27,827 bases of DNA from a virus: positions 1 through 27,827 of IMG/VR virus record IMGVR_UViG_3300017727_000115, one strand, 5' to 3'. Below the pieces are notes generated by a model, which worked only from the letters and a program-made list of their open reading frames with translations, was not told the origin of the DNA and did no database searches. Below are positions 1 to 9,434 of this stretch, one piece after another. The stretch's first letter is position 1. Every line of letters starts with the position of its first letter. The position numbers and the translations under genes were made by a program.

Positions 1-17
1 ATATCTGATAAACTCAT
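1..17 (-). CDS. Start of a further gene running off the left edge
   Basis: An ATG at 17-15 opens five sense codons (MSLSD) before the window ends. It lies one base beyond the TAA of the preceding gene (stop at 21-19), giving TAAAATG, the same tight spacing seen at other junctions in this operon. The short coding stretch says nothing about function. The call rests only on position and spacing. Confidence 0.35.
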
Positions 18-18
18 T

Positions 19-204
19 TTATTCTCCGCATTTTTTAGATGGATCATCGACTCTTCTCCAGTCTTCTTTTTCAAACCAGTCTCTAAGTGTAGCTCCTTTT
101 TTACGAGCGCCTTTAACATTAGTCTTAGACGATCTTTTATATTTACCTTTCGCGCCAGCAGATTTTTTAGAGTTTACTAGCTTTTCTCTTTGTTCTTTAC
201 TCAT
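19..204 (-). CDS. Small basic DUF5872-like protein, probably the 3' part of an interrupted gene
   Basis: A 61-codon frame starting at ATG 204. It encodes a very basic product rich in Lys, Arg and Ser, ending in a pattern RDWFEKEDWRRV..PSKKCGE. From memory this resembles small DUF5872-type proteins, in which a D-W-F...W...P..CG motif and a basic 'CLP..K..SM(S/T)..R' motif occur together. The second motif straddles this ATG: the codons just upstream, in the same frame, read CLPASKIRS and run directly into MSKEQR. I therefore think ATG 204 is not the ancestral start and that the gene once ran from 423, with an in-frame TAA at 282-280. Translation from 204 remains possible, but the upstream bases show no clear ribosome site. 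Function unknown; small basic proteins like this may bind nucleic acid, which is inference. Confidence 0.55.
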   Translation of the reverse strand: MSKEQREKLVNSKKSAGAKGKYKRSSKTNVKGARKKGATLRDWFEKEDWRRVDDPSKKCGE

Positions 205-279
205 GCTTCTTATTTTAGAAGCAGGTAAGCAAGTTTTAGTTGTACCACCACCTTTTTGTTTATTAAGCGGAGATCTTTG

Positions 280-423
280 TTATTCTGCGTGTGCAAGCCC
301 AACCTTATTGCCGTCACCTCTACCAGATACAGCAGCGGTTCTATTACGCATTTTATTCCAAGGCTTTGAGTGCATAACAGTAGCAGCACAATGCATCATT
401 GGTGTTTTTTGTTTATAAGCCAT
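280..423 (-). CDS. 47-codon ORF, probable 5' part of the same interrupted gene
   Basis: Starts at ATG 423, overlapping the TAA of the preceding small gene (TAATG, 425-421), a coupling arrangement repeated elsewhere in this operon. It encodes 47 residues beginning MAYKQKTPMMHC and ending VGLAHAE, then TAA at 282-280. The same frame stays open past this stop for 25 codons (QRSPLNKQKGGG and so on) and continues without another stop to the end of the 61-codon gene at 19. The complete frame 423-19 is thus 134 sense codons with one internal stop. Either this is a genuine short gene, or the gene is broken by a nonsense mutation or sequencing error. The good TAATG junction supports 423 as the real start. 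Confidence 0.5.
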   Translation of the reverse strand: MAYKQKTPMMHCAATVMHSKPWNKMRNRTAAVSGRGDGNKVGLAHAE

Positions 424-578
424 TATTTCTTTTTACCTCCAAAGTTACTAGGTCCACCAGCTTTAGTGCATCGCACGCCCCAACCCGAAGCATAAGCACT
501 AGGCCAAACCTTAAATTTTCTTTTTGCAGCAGCTTTACAAGCTGAACTTATTTTACCGTATAAAGGACTATTTGCCAT
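423..578 (-). CDS. 51-aa basic protein, DUF5872-like motif
   Basis: A complete 51-codon gene. Its ATG at 578 overlaps the last 11 bases of the giant virion gene, whose TAG is at 570-568. Its TAA at 425-423 overlaps the next ATG. The product is small and basic, beginning MANSPLYGK and ending with a Gly-Lys tail. It carries KFKVWPSAYASGWGVRC, close to the '(V/Y)xPSAYAxGxxVxxC' motif I associate with DUF5872-type proteins of phages and large viruses. The neighbouring 423-19 frame has the other motifs of that family, so the two genes may be split or duplicated parts of one small-protein family. Role unknown; placement after the virion genes suggests a late product. The overlap with both neighbours and the recognisable motif make it likely to be real. 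Confidence 0.75.
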   Translation of the reverse strand: MANSPLYGKISSACKAAAKRKFKVWPSAYASGWGVRCTKAGGPSNFGGKKK

Positions 579-3500
579 CTTTCTTTTTATTTTGTAGTTC
601 AATTATTTTTTTAACTCTAGCTTCTTCATAACGCAATGCTTTAATTTGTTTTTTATCAAGACCCAAATCTAATAGCATTTGTGTTTGCTCAGCTGTATTA
701 GTATCACGCTTCATTACATTGATCTCTTGTTGCTTAAGCTCTGCTTCTGTAGGTTCTTTTGGTTTATCCCAACCACCATAATATGGAAGACCAACATCAT
801 AAGAAGACCAACCAAGCGACATAGAAACTTTCTGCCATATCTGTGATTGCTCACTCATTATACCTCTAATATTGTTTATTTTTTTAATAACACGATCTAA
901 CGGTATATTTGTAAATGCAGTTACTATTTGTGCACCTGCTAAATAAGCTGGATTATCAAGACTAAAACCTTTTTCTTTTATTTCTTTTCTATTCCAACTA
1001 AAGCTTTTTAAACCACCTACTATTTTTCTATATTTAGAGCTAATAGCTGGTGAAAAACTTAATGCTTCTATTGCAGCTTTTTCAAACTCAGGTGTTTTCT
1101 TTTGAGACTCTTCATATATCTTCATTAGAGTGTTCTTAGCAGCAACCATAGCTGCGCCTGCAATACCTAAACCTTTTAATTGAGAGTCAACCATACCGTT
1201 TGCAACTCTAGCTATTTTTTTATCTTTAGCTTTCTTTTTCTTTTCATCTTCTTCGTCATCATCACCAAAGCCTATAGCAAATAATGCTTGTTGTAAAGCA
1301 TTAAATATTAAGTTTTGCATAACACCGTAATAAGCTATTCTAGATATATGTACTTTAGCGTCACCACGTCCTGCTGTTAAATCTTGTAAAGCACGCTTTT
1401 GTATTCTTACATACTGCATTGGGGTGTTAGCCCAGTTAAGTATAACACGACCAGCTGCTGATGCTTGTTGCATACTTATTTTATCAGGTGAACTAGACTG
1501 TTGGCTTTCTTCTGCAATTAATCTAAAGTCTTGAAAAGCTTTTTCTGTAGCCAACTCTTGACTCATGCCTTCTTTAATATATTTATTAAGTCTATTTCTA
1601 TAAAAAGTAGCACCACCTGAAGCAATTGCAAAACTATCTGCATATCTAGTGAGTACAAAACCTTTACTAAGTAAATATGCTATAGCGGATTTAGCTTTGT
1701 TTTTAGAATCTTTAACAGCATCCGCTATCTCAGATTCACTCACGTTTATCTTAAGACCATTACGACGCTCCGTTAAGTAATCAGAGTTCATAAGAGTCGT
1801 AAAATCTCCCCAGAATTGTTTTTGGTTTGCAAACGCTTTACCTGCAGCTATAATATTATTATCACCCCAATTTATAAAGTTTACAGCAGATATAGTTTGA
1901 AGTAGCGCAGATCTAGTATTTAAGAACATCACAGCGCCAACAGAGTTGTTAACCCAGTCAAGTACAGCGCTTGTTTGATCATTGTAACCAAGTCTGTTTG
2001 TACCAGCCTTCATTCTAGTTAATGTGTTTTCTAAAGCTTTACGCCAGCGCGTGCCATAAGCCGCTTCCATTTTGTTTAGATTTTCTGGTGAAAATATAAT
2101 ATCTACATTTTCTCTAAACTCTTGTTGATACTCTTTACGATTAACATCGTTTATACCACTAATAATATCTGTAGTTAAATTGCCACCTAACCAATCTTTG
2201 CCTGGCTTAGGATATGGTTTACCTTTTTGTATTGATATTAATTGATCTGCAAAAGCTTGAAGCTTAGCGTCATCAGTTATAAACTTATTAAGTTTTCTAA
2301 CATCTGCTTTTGAAAGCCCAGGTATCGACATGCCTTGTTTAGTCCACATGTAAGTACGAAGCGCGTGCTGATAATTAAATTTACCAACACCTGTTTCTGT
2401 CTCTAATGTTGTAGGTAGACCTGGAAACTGCTCTTTTAAAGCCATGAAGTCATTAGCTGCAGCTATTTTTGCTTGAGTTATAGAATCTTCAGCTTTATTA
2501 TATGTATCGATGAGATTTGTTTTTAAAAACTCATACTGAGATTCACCTTTTTTACCGTTACCTATCAAGTTATATAATAAACCCTTAAAATCTTCAGCTG
2601 ACGAAGCTAATGTTAACCAATCAAATCTTCCTTTATTTCTACCTAATGTTTTAGCTTTAGCGGCAGAGAACGTTTTGAATGACTCAATACCTGAAGAATC
2701 TTGAATCATTTGATTTACTATAGTATCAAATGTATTTGTTTTACTAAACTTAGCTTGTTGTACTCTTGATTTAACATCTATTTGATCTAATACTTCTTTA
2801 ACTGCTTTAACGTTTTTACTAGCATCATCTGCAAAATAAAAGTCATTATAACCTTCAGCTGCTTTACCAGCGATCCATCTACCTTTCGCAGCAGCGGTGC
2901 CATCGGCTAAGCCTGTTATATTTTTTAAAGGTATGTTAATACCTAAAGCTTTCATAAAAGCTTTTATAGGACCAGCTGCAGATTGTGGTCTAGCTGTTAA
3001 TATAAATAAATCTTCTGTACCACGAGTGTCTGCTATTTTTTTAGCAACATTAAATAATGGACCTTTTTTGCCATCAATAACTTGTTCAAATTCTGTAAAA
3101 TCAAATTCAGCACCTTCTGACTGTAATGTAGAAGCTTGTTCAGCAAATTGAGTAGCGTTTATTTTTTTAGTAGATCCATCAGGCATATTTACAATTACCT
3201 TACTTTTAGACCTAGCTAGTGTATCGTCAAAATCAAATACTCTTATTTTCTTAACAGGTTTATCTACTTTTCTACCTTCAGCTAAAGCTTTGTCAAGAGT
3301 GTTTAGCTCGTCAGTAACAAGCACGCTATTACCAGCGGCTTTGTCATTAAACTTGAGGCTGTTAGGTTGCATGTTGTTATTTGTAATACTAGGTTTTACT
3401 TTAGCATTACCAGAGCTGATCTGAGCATTAAGTCTTTTAACTGCTTCTGCTTGAGTTATTTCACCAGTCAAAACCTGATATGTAAGTTCGTTTTGAACAT

Positions 3501-6500
3501 ATATATTATTAGAGTTTTGATCTGATTTAGGTAATTGACGTGTGCGAGTTTCCGCCACGCTTTTACCCATTATGTAAAAGTTGTTAGAGTTTAAACCTTG
3601 TATGCCGTCTCCACTAGAATTTCTATTTACTTGAGGATTAAAATATCTAACTTCAGGAGTTGGTATTTCACTTACATCGCCAGTTTTAAAATACTCTTTT
3701 ATTTTATCATAAAAAAACTGTGTTTGAGTTTCTTTATAGTTATATGACTCACCATATTTGCCGTCTGTATCTATTAATTTGTTGTCTTGTGTTTCTGTTA
3801 TACCTAATTGAAAATAAACTTTTTCAACAACAGGCATTATATATTTTACGTCATCATACAGTTGAGCTGGGTACATTAACGAAGCCATGTCATTAGAAGG
3901 ATCAACATGCTCTTTTACAGTTTTACCACTTTTATCACGTTTAGCTTTTATATATTCTTCACTAACACCTTTATCTACAGCCATATTTCTTACTAAATGA
4001 GAAGTAGAAACAGATTGAGTTCCATAAATAGCTAGTAAAGGTAAATAATTAGCTGGGTCTGCTTTTACAGCATTTGCTCCGCCTTGTAATATAGCTTCAA
4101 CACCTTTATAATTATCATCTACTTTTTTCTGTGCAGATGGTTTAGAATATCTATTAGAAACAACAGAAGGGCTTTTAGCCGCTTTCGCCACGTTAACTTC
4201 TTTTACATTGTATGAAAGAGTGTTACCCTGATCTAACCAAGCTTTTCTATTTTTTTCAGCGTTTTTAAGTATATCATCAAATTGTTTAGTATCAAAAAAT
4301 ATAGCATTACCTTTAGAACTATAATCTACCATAGTTCCTTTAGTTAAAGATTCTAGTGGAATATATTTCCACATTTCATTTTCTATATTTCTTTTTAAAT
4401 ATTCTACAGCTTTAGGGTTTGTCGCTTTAAAGTTATTTACTGTTAATTCTTCACCTTCAAATTCAACTTTTATATTATTGTCTTTAGCAAACTTTTCAGC
4501 AGCTGTTCTCATTACTTTAACACCTTGCTCACCTAAAGTAGCTGTGTATACACCAGGTCTTTGTGCTTGCGTAATACTAAACTTAGCACCACCACGTAGT
4601 CGCTGAGGTGTTGTTGGTACTAAAGTTTCAAACATACGGTTTCTAATATGAGTATTTAATAAACCTCGTATTAGCTGAGCGTATTTACTATCTCTATATA
4701 ACTTACCTGTGGGTTTACTTCTAAGAAGATCCATATAATCTTTTAGTGTACCTGTAAGTTTGCCGTCAGTATATAAAGCATCTTTCATGTTTTTAGGTAT
4801 GAAAGTACCTCTACCGCGTGTAGTAGTCTCATCTTTAGTTTTAGGCAGTCTTGCATAATCACTAGCTGCATTAGCTAATAAAAATCTTTGAGCAGCATTT
4901 AAACCTGCTTCGTCATAATTTTGATACGTTCTAGTTTTATCAATAATAGTCTCTGGGTTTAAACCAAGCATGTCACCATATATTTTAGCCACAGCTGGTG
5001 GTACATCTTTTGTTTGACCAAACCTGTCTACATCTACATCTTTAAAACTCTCTGTAGTTGCTTCTGTTATTTTAGTTTCAAGCTCGCCTTTATTTTTAAC
5101 ACCTGCTTTTTCTATAATTGTATCAGAATACTTAACTGTTTCAGTTGGTGTTTTAGGCGTTCTAGAGCGTTTAGTTGTTGTTTGTTTTGTACTAGTATCT
5201 ACGACTTGCTTAGCTACCTCAGAATCAATGCTAGTGCCTTCTTGCAATGTTCCTCCTATTTGTTTAGCTCGTTCAAGTATTTCAGCTTGACGTTGTCTCA
5301 TTAAAGATCCTAAATAAGTATTAAGCTGAGCTGTGTCTGCGTTGAAATCAGCAAGCAATTGTTTGTTTCTACCTGGAAATATACCTTGCATTTGCTCGGT
5401 TATAGCTGTCTTAACGGCGTCCATTGGTATACTACCTGTTGGGTTGAACTTTAGTCCTTTGCTAATTACAGGCCAGTTAGTCTCAACAATAGCTTCTATA
5501 GCTGCAAACTTATCTGTTTGGTTGCTAGATTCAGAATTAATAGTATCAACTAGGTTTTCGTTTGTAATAGTTCCATCTCTTGAAAGATCTATAAACTCTT
5601 GACCTCTAGTAGTTATAGATGGCGATGTTCTATCACTAGTTGTTAAATCACCTTTTCTAATTAAAGCCTCTGCTCTTTCAGATACTTTACCTTCTTTTAT
5701 ACTTTTGTTATAATCTTTTATAAAATTATACGCGTCTCTACCACTTTGATATTCTAGATTCTTAAAACCAGCTGGTCCAAATACAGATTCTTTTAACTTC
5801 TTTACAAATCTAAGTAGATTTTCACCTAAGTTATCAGTAAAACCTATTTGATTTTTACCTACAAGATCAGAAAACACATTAAAATATTCTTCTGCATATG
5901 CAGCGGGTTCTTTTTCTATTTTATTACCTTGATCGTCTAACACAAAACCATCGTCATCGTTCATTTCATAACGGTAATTAGCATCAATTCTTTCTTGTAC
6001 TAATCTAAGCTCTTTATTGCTTAAAGTCTTTTTAAAATCTTCTACAAGTTCAACAGCTTTTTGAGGATTAGTATCAAATAAAGACTTTTGTATTTTATGT
6101 AGTAACTCGTGTTCAGCTGCTGTAACAGCTCCTACTGTAGCCGCCCACTCTTTGTTTATATATATTTGATTAGTTTTAGGATCTACGTAAGCATCTACAA
6201 ATTTAGGAATACCTTCTGGTAAGTTATTCATATCATCTATAACGTTTATATCTTCACCTAAAACTTTTTTAGTTACTGTTTCTACTTTTTCAATAGACTT
6301 TTTAAGTATAGCTTCGTTTTTAGCTTTATTTTCAGCTATTACATATGGAGCTATTATTTTAGCTCTTTGTTGCTCTAAATCTCTAAGCTCAACTTGTTTA
6401 GATTTAATTTGTATTTGCTTTGCTTCTTCTGAAATACTAGTATTATTATTAATACTTTCAATACTTCTAATTATATTATATTGATCAGCTTTATTTTTTA

Positions 6501-9429
6501 ATAAAAAGTTTTTCTCATCGCTAGTAAGCTGATCTATTCTATCTAAATCAACTTTTAAAGCTTTCATGCTTTTTTCTGTTAAACTATTTATTTCTGATTT
6601 TATAGAATTAAAAGCTTCAGTATCTATATTTGGAGAATTTTCAAGTTCGGCTTGTAGTTCTTTTATTCTATTAGCATTTTCACCTATTATTTGAACTGAT
6701 TGTCTGCTTCTAAAAGGAGCTATTATAGACTTACCTATTACAGGAGCTCTCATTACTAAACCCGAAGTCCAAGCTGTACTTATTGCAGTATCTTTAAATC
6801 CGTCAAATAAATTTACATCTTTTTTCTTAAGTATATATTTATCAGTTATATTACCTATCATTTGATCTAGAAGTTCACTAGAAACTTCTTCTGCTTGATC
6901 TATACCCCAATTTGATGCTCCAGTAATAAGGTTTTTAAGACCATCTTTAAAAGATGAGTTAAAAGCAGAATTAGCACTAAATGCCCCGCTAAGTCTTCCA
7001 AGCATACCTTGAGTTACGTATTCTGTTGCGACAGCAGATGTACCTGTTAAAGTTGCAGCTGTGTACATTTCAAATAAACTATAATTAGCACCATTAAGGT
7101 CTATTTCTTTTTGCATTTCTCTAAACTTACTTCCAGCTGTAGCTGCTCCTATTATAGGTAATCCAGCTCCACCAGATAGCAATAAAGTAGTCATTATAGG
7201 CACTTGGTTTCCTGTTGCTTCTGCAAAATAGGCTAATTTATCTTGCCATGTTTTTGTTTGATCCCAAGCTTGAGATTCAGCTAATTGACCTTCTATTGTG
7301 TCAGATAAGTAATCAACACTTGCTAACGCAGTGTCTGTAAGTTCTCTTCCAACTGATTTTCCGTCTTTTTTTAAAACAAACTTATCAAATAGATTTTTAC
7401 TTTGAAAAATTTTTCCAATAGGATTAACAGCAAGAGCGGTGTCTGTAATACCATATCTTTGACTAGATTCTAATACTCCAGCAGCTATGGTATTTAAAAA
7501 ACCTTGCGATGTTCTACCAAGCATTTTTGCTGCGATTCCGTAGTTTCTATTTAATACATCTGTAAATAAAGCTGCTTCTTCGTCTGTTTTTACTTTAGAA
7601 TCTAGCTCACTTATATTGTCTTGAATAATTTCTAAATTAGCTTTACTATTTATATTTAATTGTCTTAAATTATATTGAGCTTTGTCAACATCTTCTTGTG
7701 TTAAATACTGTTGATTAATTAAAATGGAAGACTGTAATTGATTATTATATATGTTTTGTTCAGCAATATTCATACTTACGTAAGTATTTGCTAAATCTAA
7801 TTCAGCTGCTGCAGATCCTAATTTACTAGCTATTTCTTCATCTGTTTCTCCAATAACATCTTTCCAACTTTTAGATCCACTAAACAATCCTAATAAAGCT
7901 CTACTAACAGCACCACCCTCAACTTTTACCTCATATTTAGCATATTCAGTATAAAGTCTTTTTAACTCATCTTTTTCAAGCTTTGTTTGATACATGTCAA
8001 TAACATCATCTCTCACCATTTCATTAGTGACATTAGCTACATTTACTTTATTTCTTTTAGCATAGTTAATCTTTGCTTGATTATAAAAATCTTGTTGCAA
8101 TAAAACATCTTCATCAACCCCTGGGTCTAAAACGTCTCCAGTAAGTGTTAAAAGACCTCTAGCTAAAGCACCTGTAGCAGTGTTAGGTTGAGTTTGTGCT
8201 TGAGTTTTAATAATTTTTCCAGCTATATTTAACATAGATGGCTCTTCGACAGGCTGTATTATAGAAAGCTGTCTAGCTTGTCTTTTTATATCTGGAAGTA
8301 TTTTTTTAAATTTATCATCAACCCATGCTTTTCCTGTAAGACTTAAATAAAGATTAACATCAGAATATTCTTTTTCTAATTGTTTTTTTTCTTCTTCTAA
8401 AGCAGCTATTTTACCAGTCTCGACTGGAGAAAGATTGTTTATTTTTTTATCTATTTCTGCCTTTTTAGTTACAAGTTCTTTTTTCTTTTCTTTAACTTTT
8501 TCTACTATATCTTCACCTCCATACTCTTCAAGTAAAGAATTAAACTCTCTTCTTTGAGCTTCCTGATTTATTTTTGATATATTAACACTTCTATCTACAG
8601 ATTCTAATTTACTAGAAATCTCATTTTGTTCCATATTACCAATTAGCATATCATCAAAAGACTGTGTGCCTTCTCTATTTGGATCAAAATCTTGTTGACT
8701 TGAAACTTGTAATTTCTGATTTGCCTGCTTTTTTACCTCAGATGGTAAAAAACCTAATTGAGACTGTATAGCTGCTTCTTGGTTTTGTAAAGCTATATTT
8801 TTAGGATTGCTTTTAGCACGTTCTGAAGCATTAACAAACTCTTCGTCATCTTTACTTTTGTAAAAAACTTGTAAATCTAAATTACCATCTTCATCTACTT
8901 CTGATTGATATTTATATGTAAAATCACCATCTACAACTTCTTCACCTGAGTTTACTATTTCAACGTCAGAGTTTACATCTTTATAAGCATTTTTTACAGC
9001 ATCATCTATAGCTTTTCTTCTACCAGTTTCATTTTTTTGTTTTTGAACTGTATCAAAAAATCTTTTACGAATTACTTGGTAACTTTCTTCTTCAGGTTCT
9101 TGTGATTCCGATGAACCATCTTCCGACGGAGATTCCGTATCTTCTTCCTCGGATGCATTTTCCGGTGTAGTTGTTACAGTCGCATCCTGTTCCTCCGCAA
9201 CAACTTCTTGATTTCCCTCTTCTTCAATTACCTCTTCTTTTTCAACACCTTCTTCTTCAACCGGTTTTTGATTTTCAACAACTTCAGGTGTTTCTTTTGT
9301 AGTTAAAACACCTTCAGTTTCTTGCATTGATTGATCTGCTTGCCATTTTCCAAGTTCAGCAATTATCTGATTTCTAGTCAGCGGTGGACTAACAGACTGA
9401 AGTTCTATAGTTTTTTGTTCTAATGTCAT
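568..9429 (-). CDS. Giant 2953-aa internal virion/ejection protein with zinc-peptidase-like and HAD-like motifs
   Basis: By size, position after the tail and gp14-like genes, and build, this is probably an internal protein ejected with the DNA, analogous to T7 gp15/gp16 or N4 giant virion proteins. Residues about 45-118 are strongly acidic and low-complexity, followed by long helical, coiled-coil-like stretches. A Gly/Ala/Leu-rich hydrophobic segment lies near 740-765 and others near 2500 and 2690-2720, which could interact with membrane. A zincin-like HELLH motif sits at H1107-H1111, with candidate third ligands E1180/E1181 in the following helix. Residues about 2060-2230 hold all HAD phosphatase motifs: DFDDT (D2066, D2068, T2070), LTARP (T2145), downstream lysines, and FADD (D2201, D2202). 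I saw no lysozyme or transglycosylase motif. The start at 9429 lies 5 bases past the upstream stop; the gene ends in TAG. The virion role is inference; the motifs are directly visible. Confidence 0.85.
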   Translation of the reverse strand: MTLEQKTIELQSVSPPLTRNQIIAELGKWQADQSMQETEGVLTTKETPEVVENQKPVEEEGVEKEEVIEEEGNQEVVAEEQDATVTTTPENASEEEDTESPSEDGSSESQEPEEESYQVIRKRFFDTVQKQKNETGRRKAIDDAVKNAYKDVNSDVEIVNSGEEVVDGDFTYKYQSEVDEDGNLDLQVFYKSKDDEEFVNASERAKSNPKNIALQNQEAAIQSQLGFLPSEVKKQANQKLQVSSQQDFDPNREGTQSFDDMLIGNMEQNEISSKLESVDRSVNISKINQEAQRREFNSLLEEYGGEDIVEKVKEKKKELVTKKAEIDKKINNLSPVETGKIAALEEEKKQLEKEYSDVNLYLSLTGKAWVDDKFKKILPDIKRQARQLSIIQPVEEPSMLNIAGKIIKTQAQTQPNTATGALARGLLTLTGDVLDPGVDEDVLLQQDFYNQAKINYAKRNKVNVANVTNEMVRDDVIDMYQTKLEKDELKRLYTEYAKYEVKVEGGAVSRALLGLFSGSKSWKDVIGETDEEIASKLGSAAAELDLANTYVSMNIAEQNIYNNQLQSSILINQQYLTQEDVDKAQYNLRQLNINSKANLEIIQDNISELDSKVKTDEEAALFTDVLNRNYGIAAKMLGRTSQGFLNTIAAGVLESSQRYGITDTALAVNPIGKIFQSKNLFDKFVLKKDGKSVGRELTDTALASVDYLSDTIEGQLAESQAWDQTKTWQDKLAYFAEATGNQVPIMTTLLLSGGAGLPIIGAATAGSKFREMQKEIDLNGANYSLFEMYTAATLTGTSAVATEYVTQGMLGRLSGAFSANSAFNSSFKDGLKNLITGASNWGIDQAEEVSSELLDQMIGNITDKYILKKKDVNLFDGFKDTAISTAWTSGLVMRAPVIGKSIIAPFRSRQSVQIIGENANRIKELQAELENSPNIDTEAFNSIKSEINSLTEKSMKALKVDLDRIDQLTSDEKNFLLKNKADQYNIIRSIESINNNTSISEEAKQIQIKSKQVELRDLEQQRAKIIAPYVIAENKAKNEAILKKSIEKVETVTKKVLGEDINVIDDMNNLPEGIPKFVDAYVDPKTNQIYINKEWAATVGAVTAAEHELLHKIQKSLFDTNPQKAVELVEDFKKTLSNKELRLVQERIDANYRYEMNDDDGFVLDDQGNKIEKEPAAYAEEYFNVFSDLVGKNQIGFTDNLGENLLRFVKKLKESVFGPAGFKNLEYQSGRDAYNFIKDYNKSIKEGKVSERAEALIRKGDLTTSDRTSPSITTRGQEFIDLSRDGTITNENLVDTINSESSNQTDKFAAIEAIVETNWPVISKGLKFNPTGSIPMDAVKTAITEQMQGIFPGRNKQLLADFNADTAQLNTYLGSLMRQRQAEILERAKQIGGTLQEGTSIDSEVAKQVVDTSTKQTTTKRSRTPKTPTETVKYSDTIIEKAGVKNKGELETKITEATTESFKDVDVDRFGQTKDVPPAVAKIYGDMLGLNPETIIDKTRTYQNYDEAGLNAAQRFLLANAASDYARLPKTKDETTTRGRGTFIPKNMKDALYTDGKLTGTLKDYMDLLRSKPTGKLYRDSKYAQLIRGLLNTHIRNRMFETLVPTTPQRLRGGAKFSITQAQRPGVYTATLGEQGVKVMRTAAEKFAKDNNIKVEFEGEELTVNNFKATNPKAVEYLKRNIENEMWKYIPLESLTKGTMVDYSSKGNAIFFDTKQFDDILKNAEKNRKAWLDQGNTLSYNVKEVNVAKAAKSPSVVSNRYSKPSAQKKVDDNYKGVEAILQGGANAVKADPANYLPLLAIYGTQSVSTSHLVRNMAVDKGVSEEYIKAKRDKSGKTVKEHVDPSNDMASLMYPAQLYDDVKYIMPVVEKVYFQLGITETQDNKLIDTDGKYGESYNYKETQTQFFYDKIKEYFKTGDVSEIPTPEVRYFNPQVNRNSSGDGIQGLNSNNFYIMGKSVAETRTRQLPKSDQNSNNIYVQNELTYQVLTGEITQAEAVKRLNAQISSGNAKVKPSITNNNMQPNSLKFNDKAAGNSVLVTDELNTLDKALAEGRKVDKPVKKIRVFDFDDTLARSKSKVIVNMPDGSTKKINATQFAEQASTLQSEGAEFDFTEFEQVIDGKKGPLFNVAKKIADTRGTEDLFILTARPQSAAGPIKAFMKALGINIPLKNITGLADGTAAAKGRWIAGKAAEGYNDFYFADDASKNVKAVKEVLDQIDVKSRVQQAKFSKTNTFDTIVNQMIQDSSGIESFKTFSAAKAKTLGRNKGRFDWLTLASSAEDFKGLLYNLIGNGKKGESQYEFLKTNLIDTYNKAEDSITQAKIAAANDFMALKEQFPGLPTTLETETGVGKFNYQHALRTYMWTKQGMSIPGLSKADVRKLNKFITDDAKLQAFADQLISIQKGKPYPKPGKDWLGGNLTTDIISGINDVNRKEYQQEFRENVDIIFSPENLNKMEAAYGTRWRKALENTLTRMKAGTNRLGYNDQTSAVLDWVNNSVGAVMFLNTRSALLQTISAVNFINWGDNNIIAAGKAFANQKQFWGDFTTLMNSDYLTERRNGLKINVSESEIADAVKDSKNKAKSAIAYLLSKGFVLTRYADSFAIASGGATFYRNRLNKYIKEGMSQELATEKAFQDFRLIAEESQQSSSPDKISMQQASAAGRVILNWANTPMQYVRIQKRALQDLTAGRGDAKVHISRIAYYGVMQNLIFNALQQALFAIGFGDDDEEDEKKKKAKDKKIARVANGMVDSQLKGLGIAGAAMVAAKNTLMKIYEESQKKTPEFEKAAIEALSFSPAISSKYRKIVGGLKSFSWNRKEIKEKGFSLDNPAYLAGAQIVTAFTNIPLDRVIKKINNIRGIMSEQSQIWQKVSMSLGWSSYDVGLPYYGGWDKPKEPTEAELKQQEINVMKRDTNTAEQTQMLLDLGLDKKQIKALRYEEARVKKIIELQNKKKDGK

Positions 9430-9434
9430 TTAAT

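Noticed and set aside
203-418. Plus-strand ORF opposite the small DUF5872-like genes
   Set aside because: It is the antisense of the 423-19 frame and encodes a Cys/Leu-rich sequence with no family resemblance; no plus-strand gene is supported anywhere in the window.
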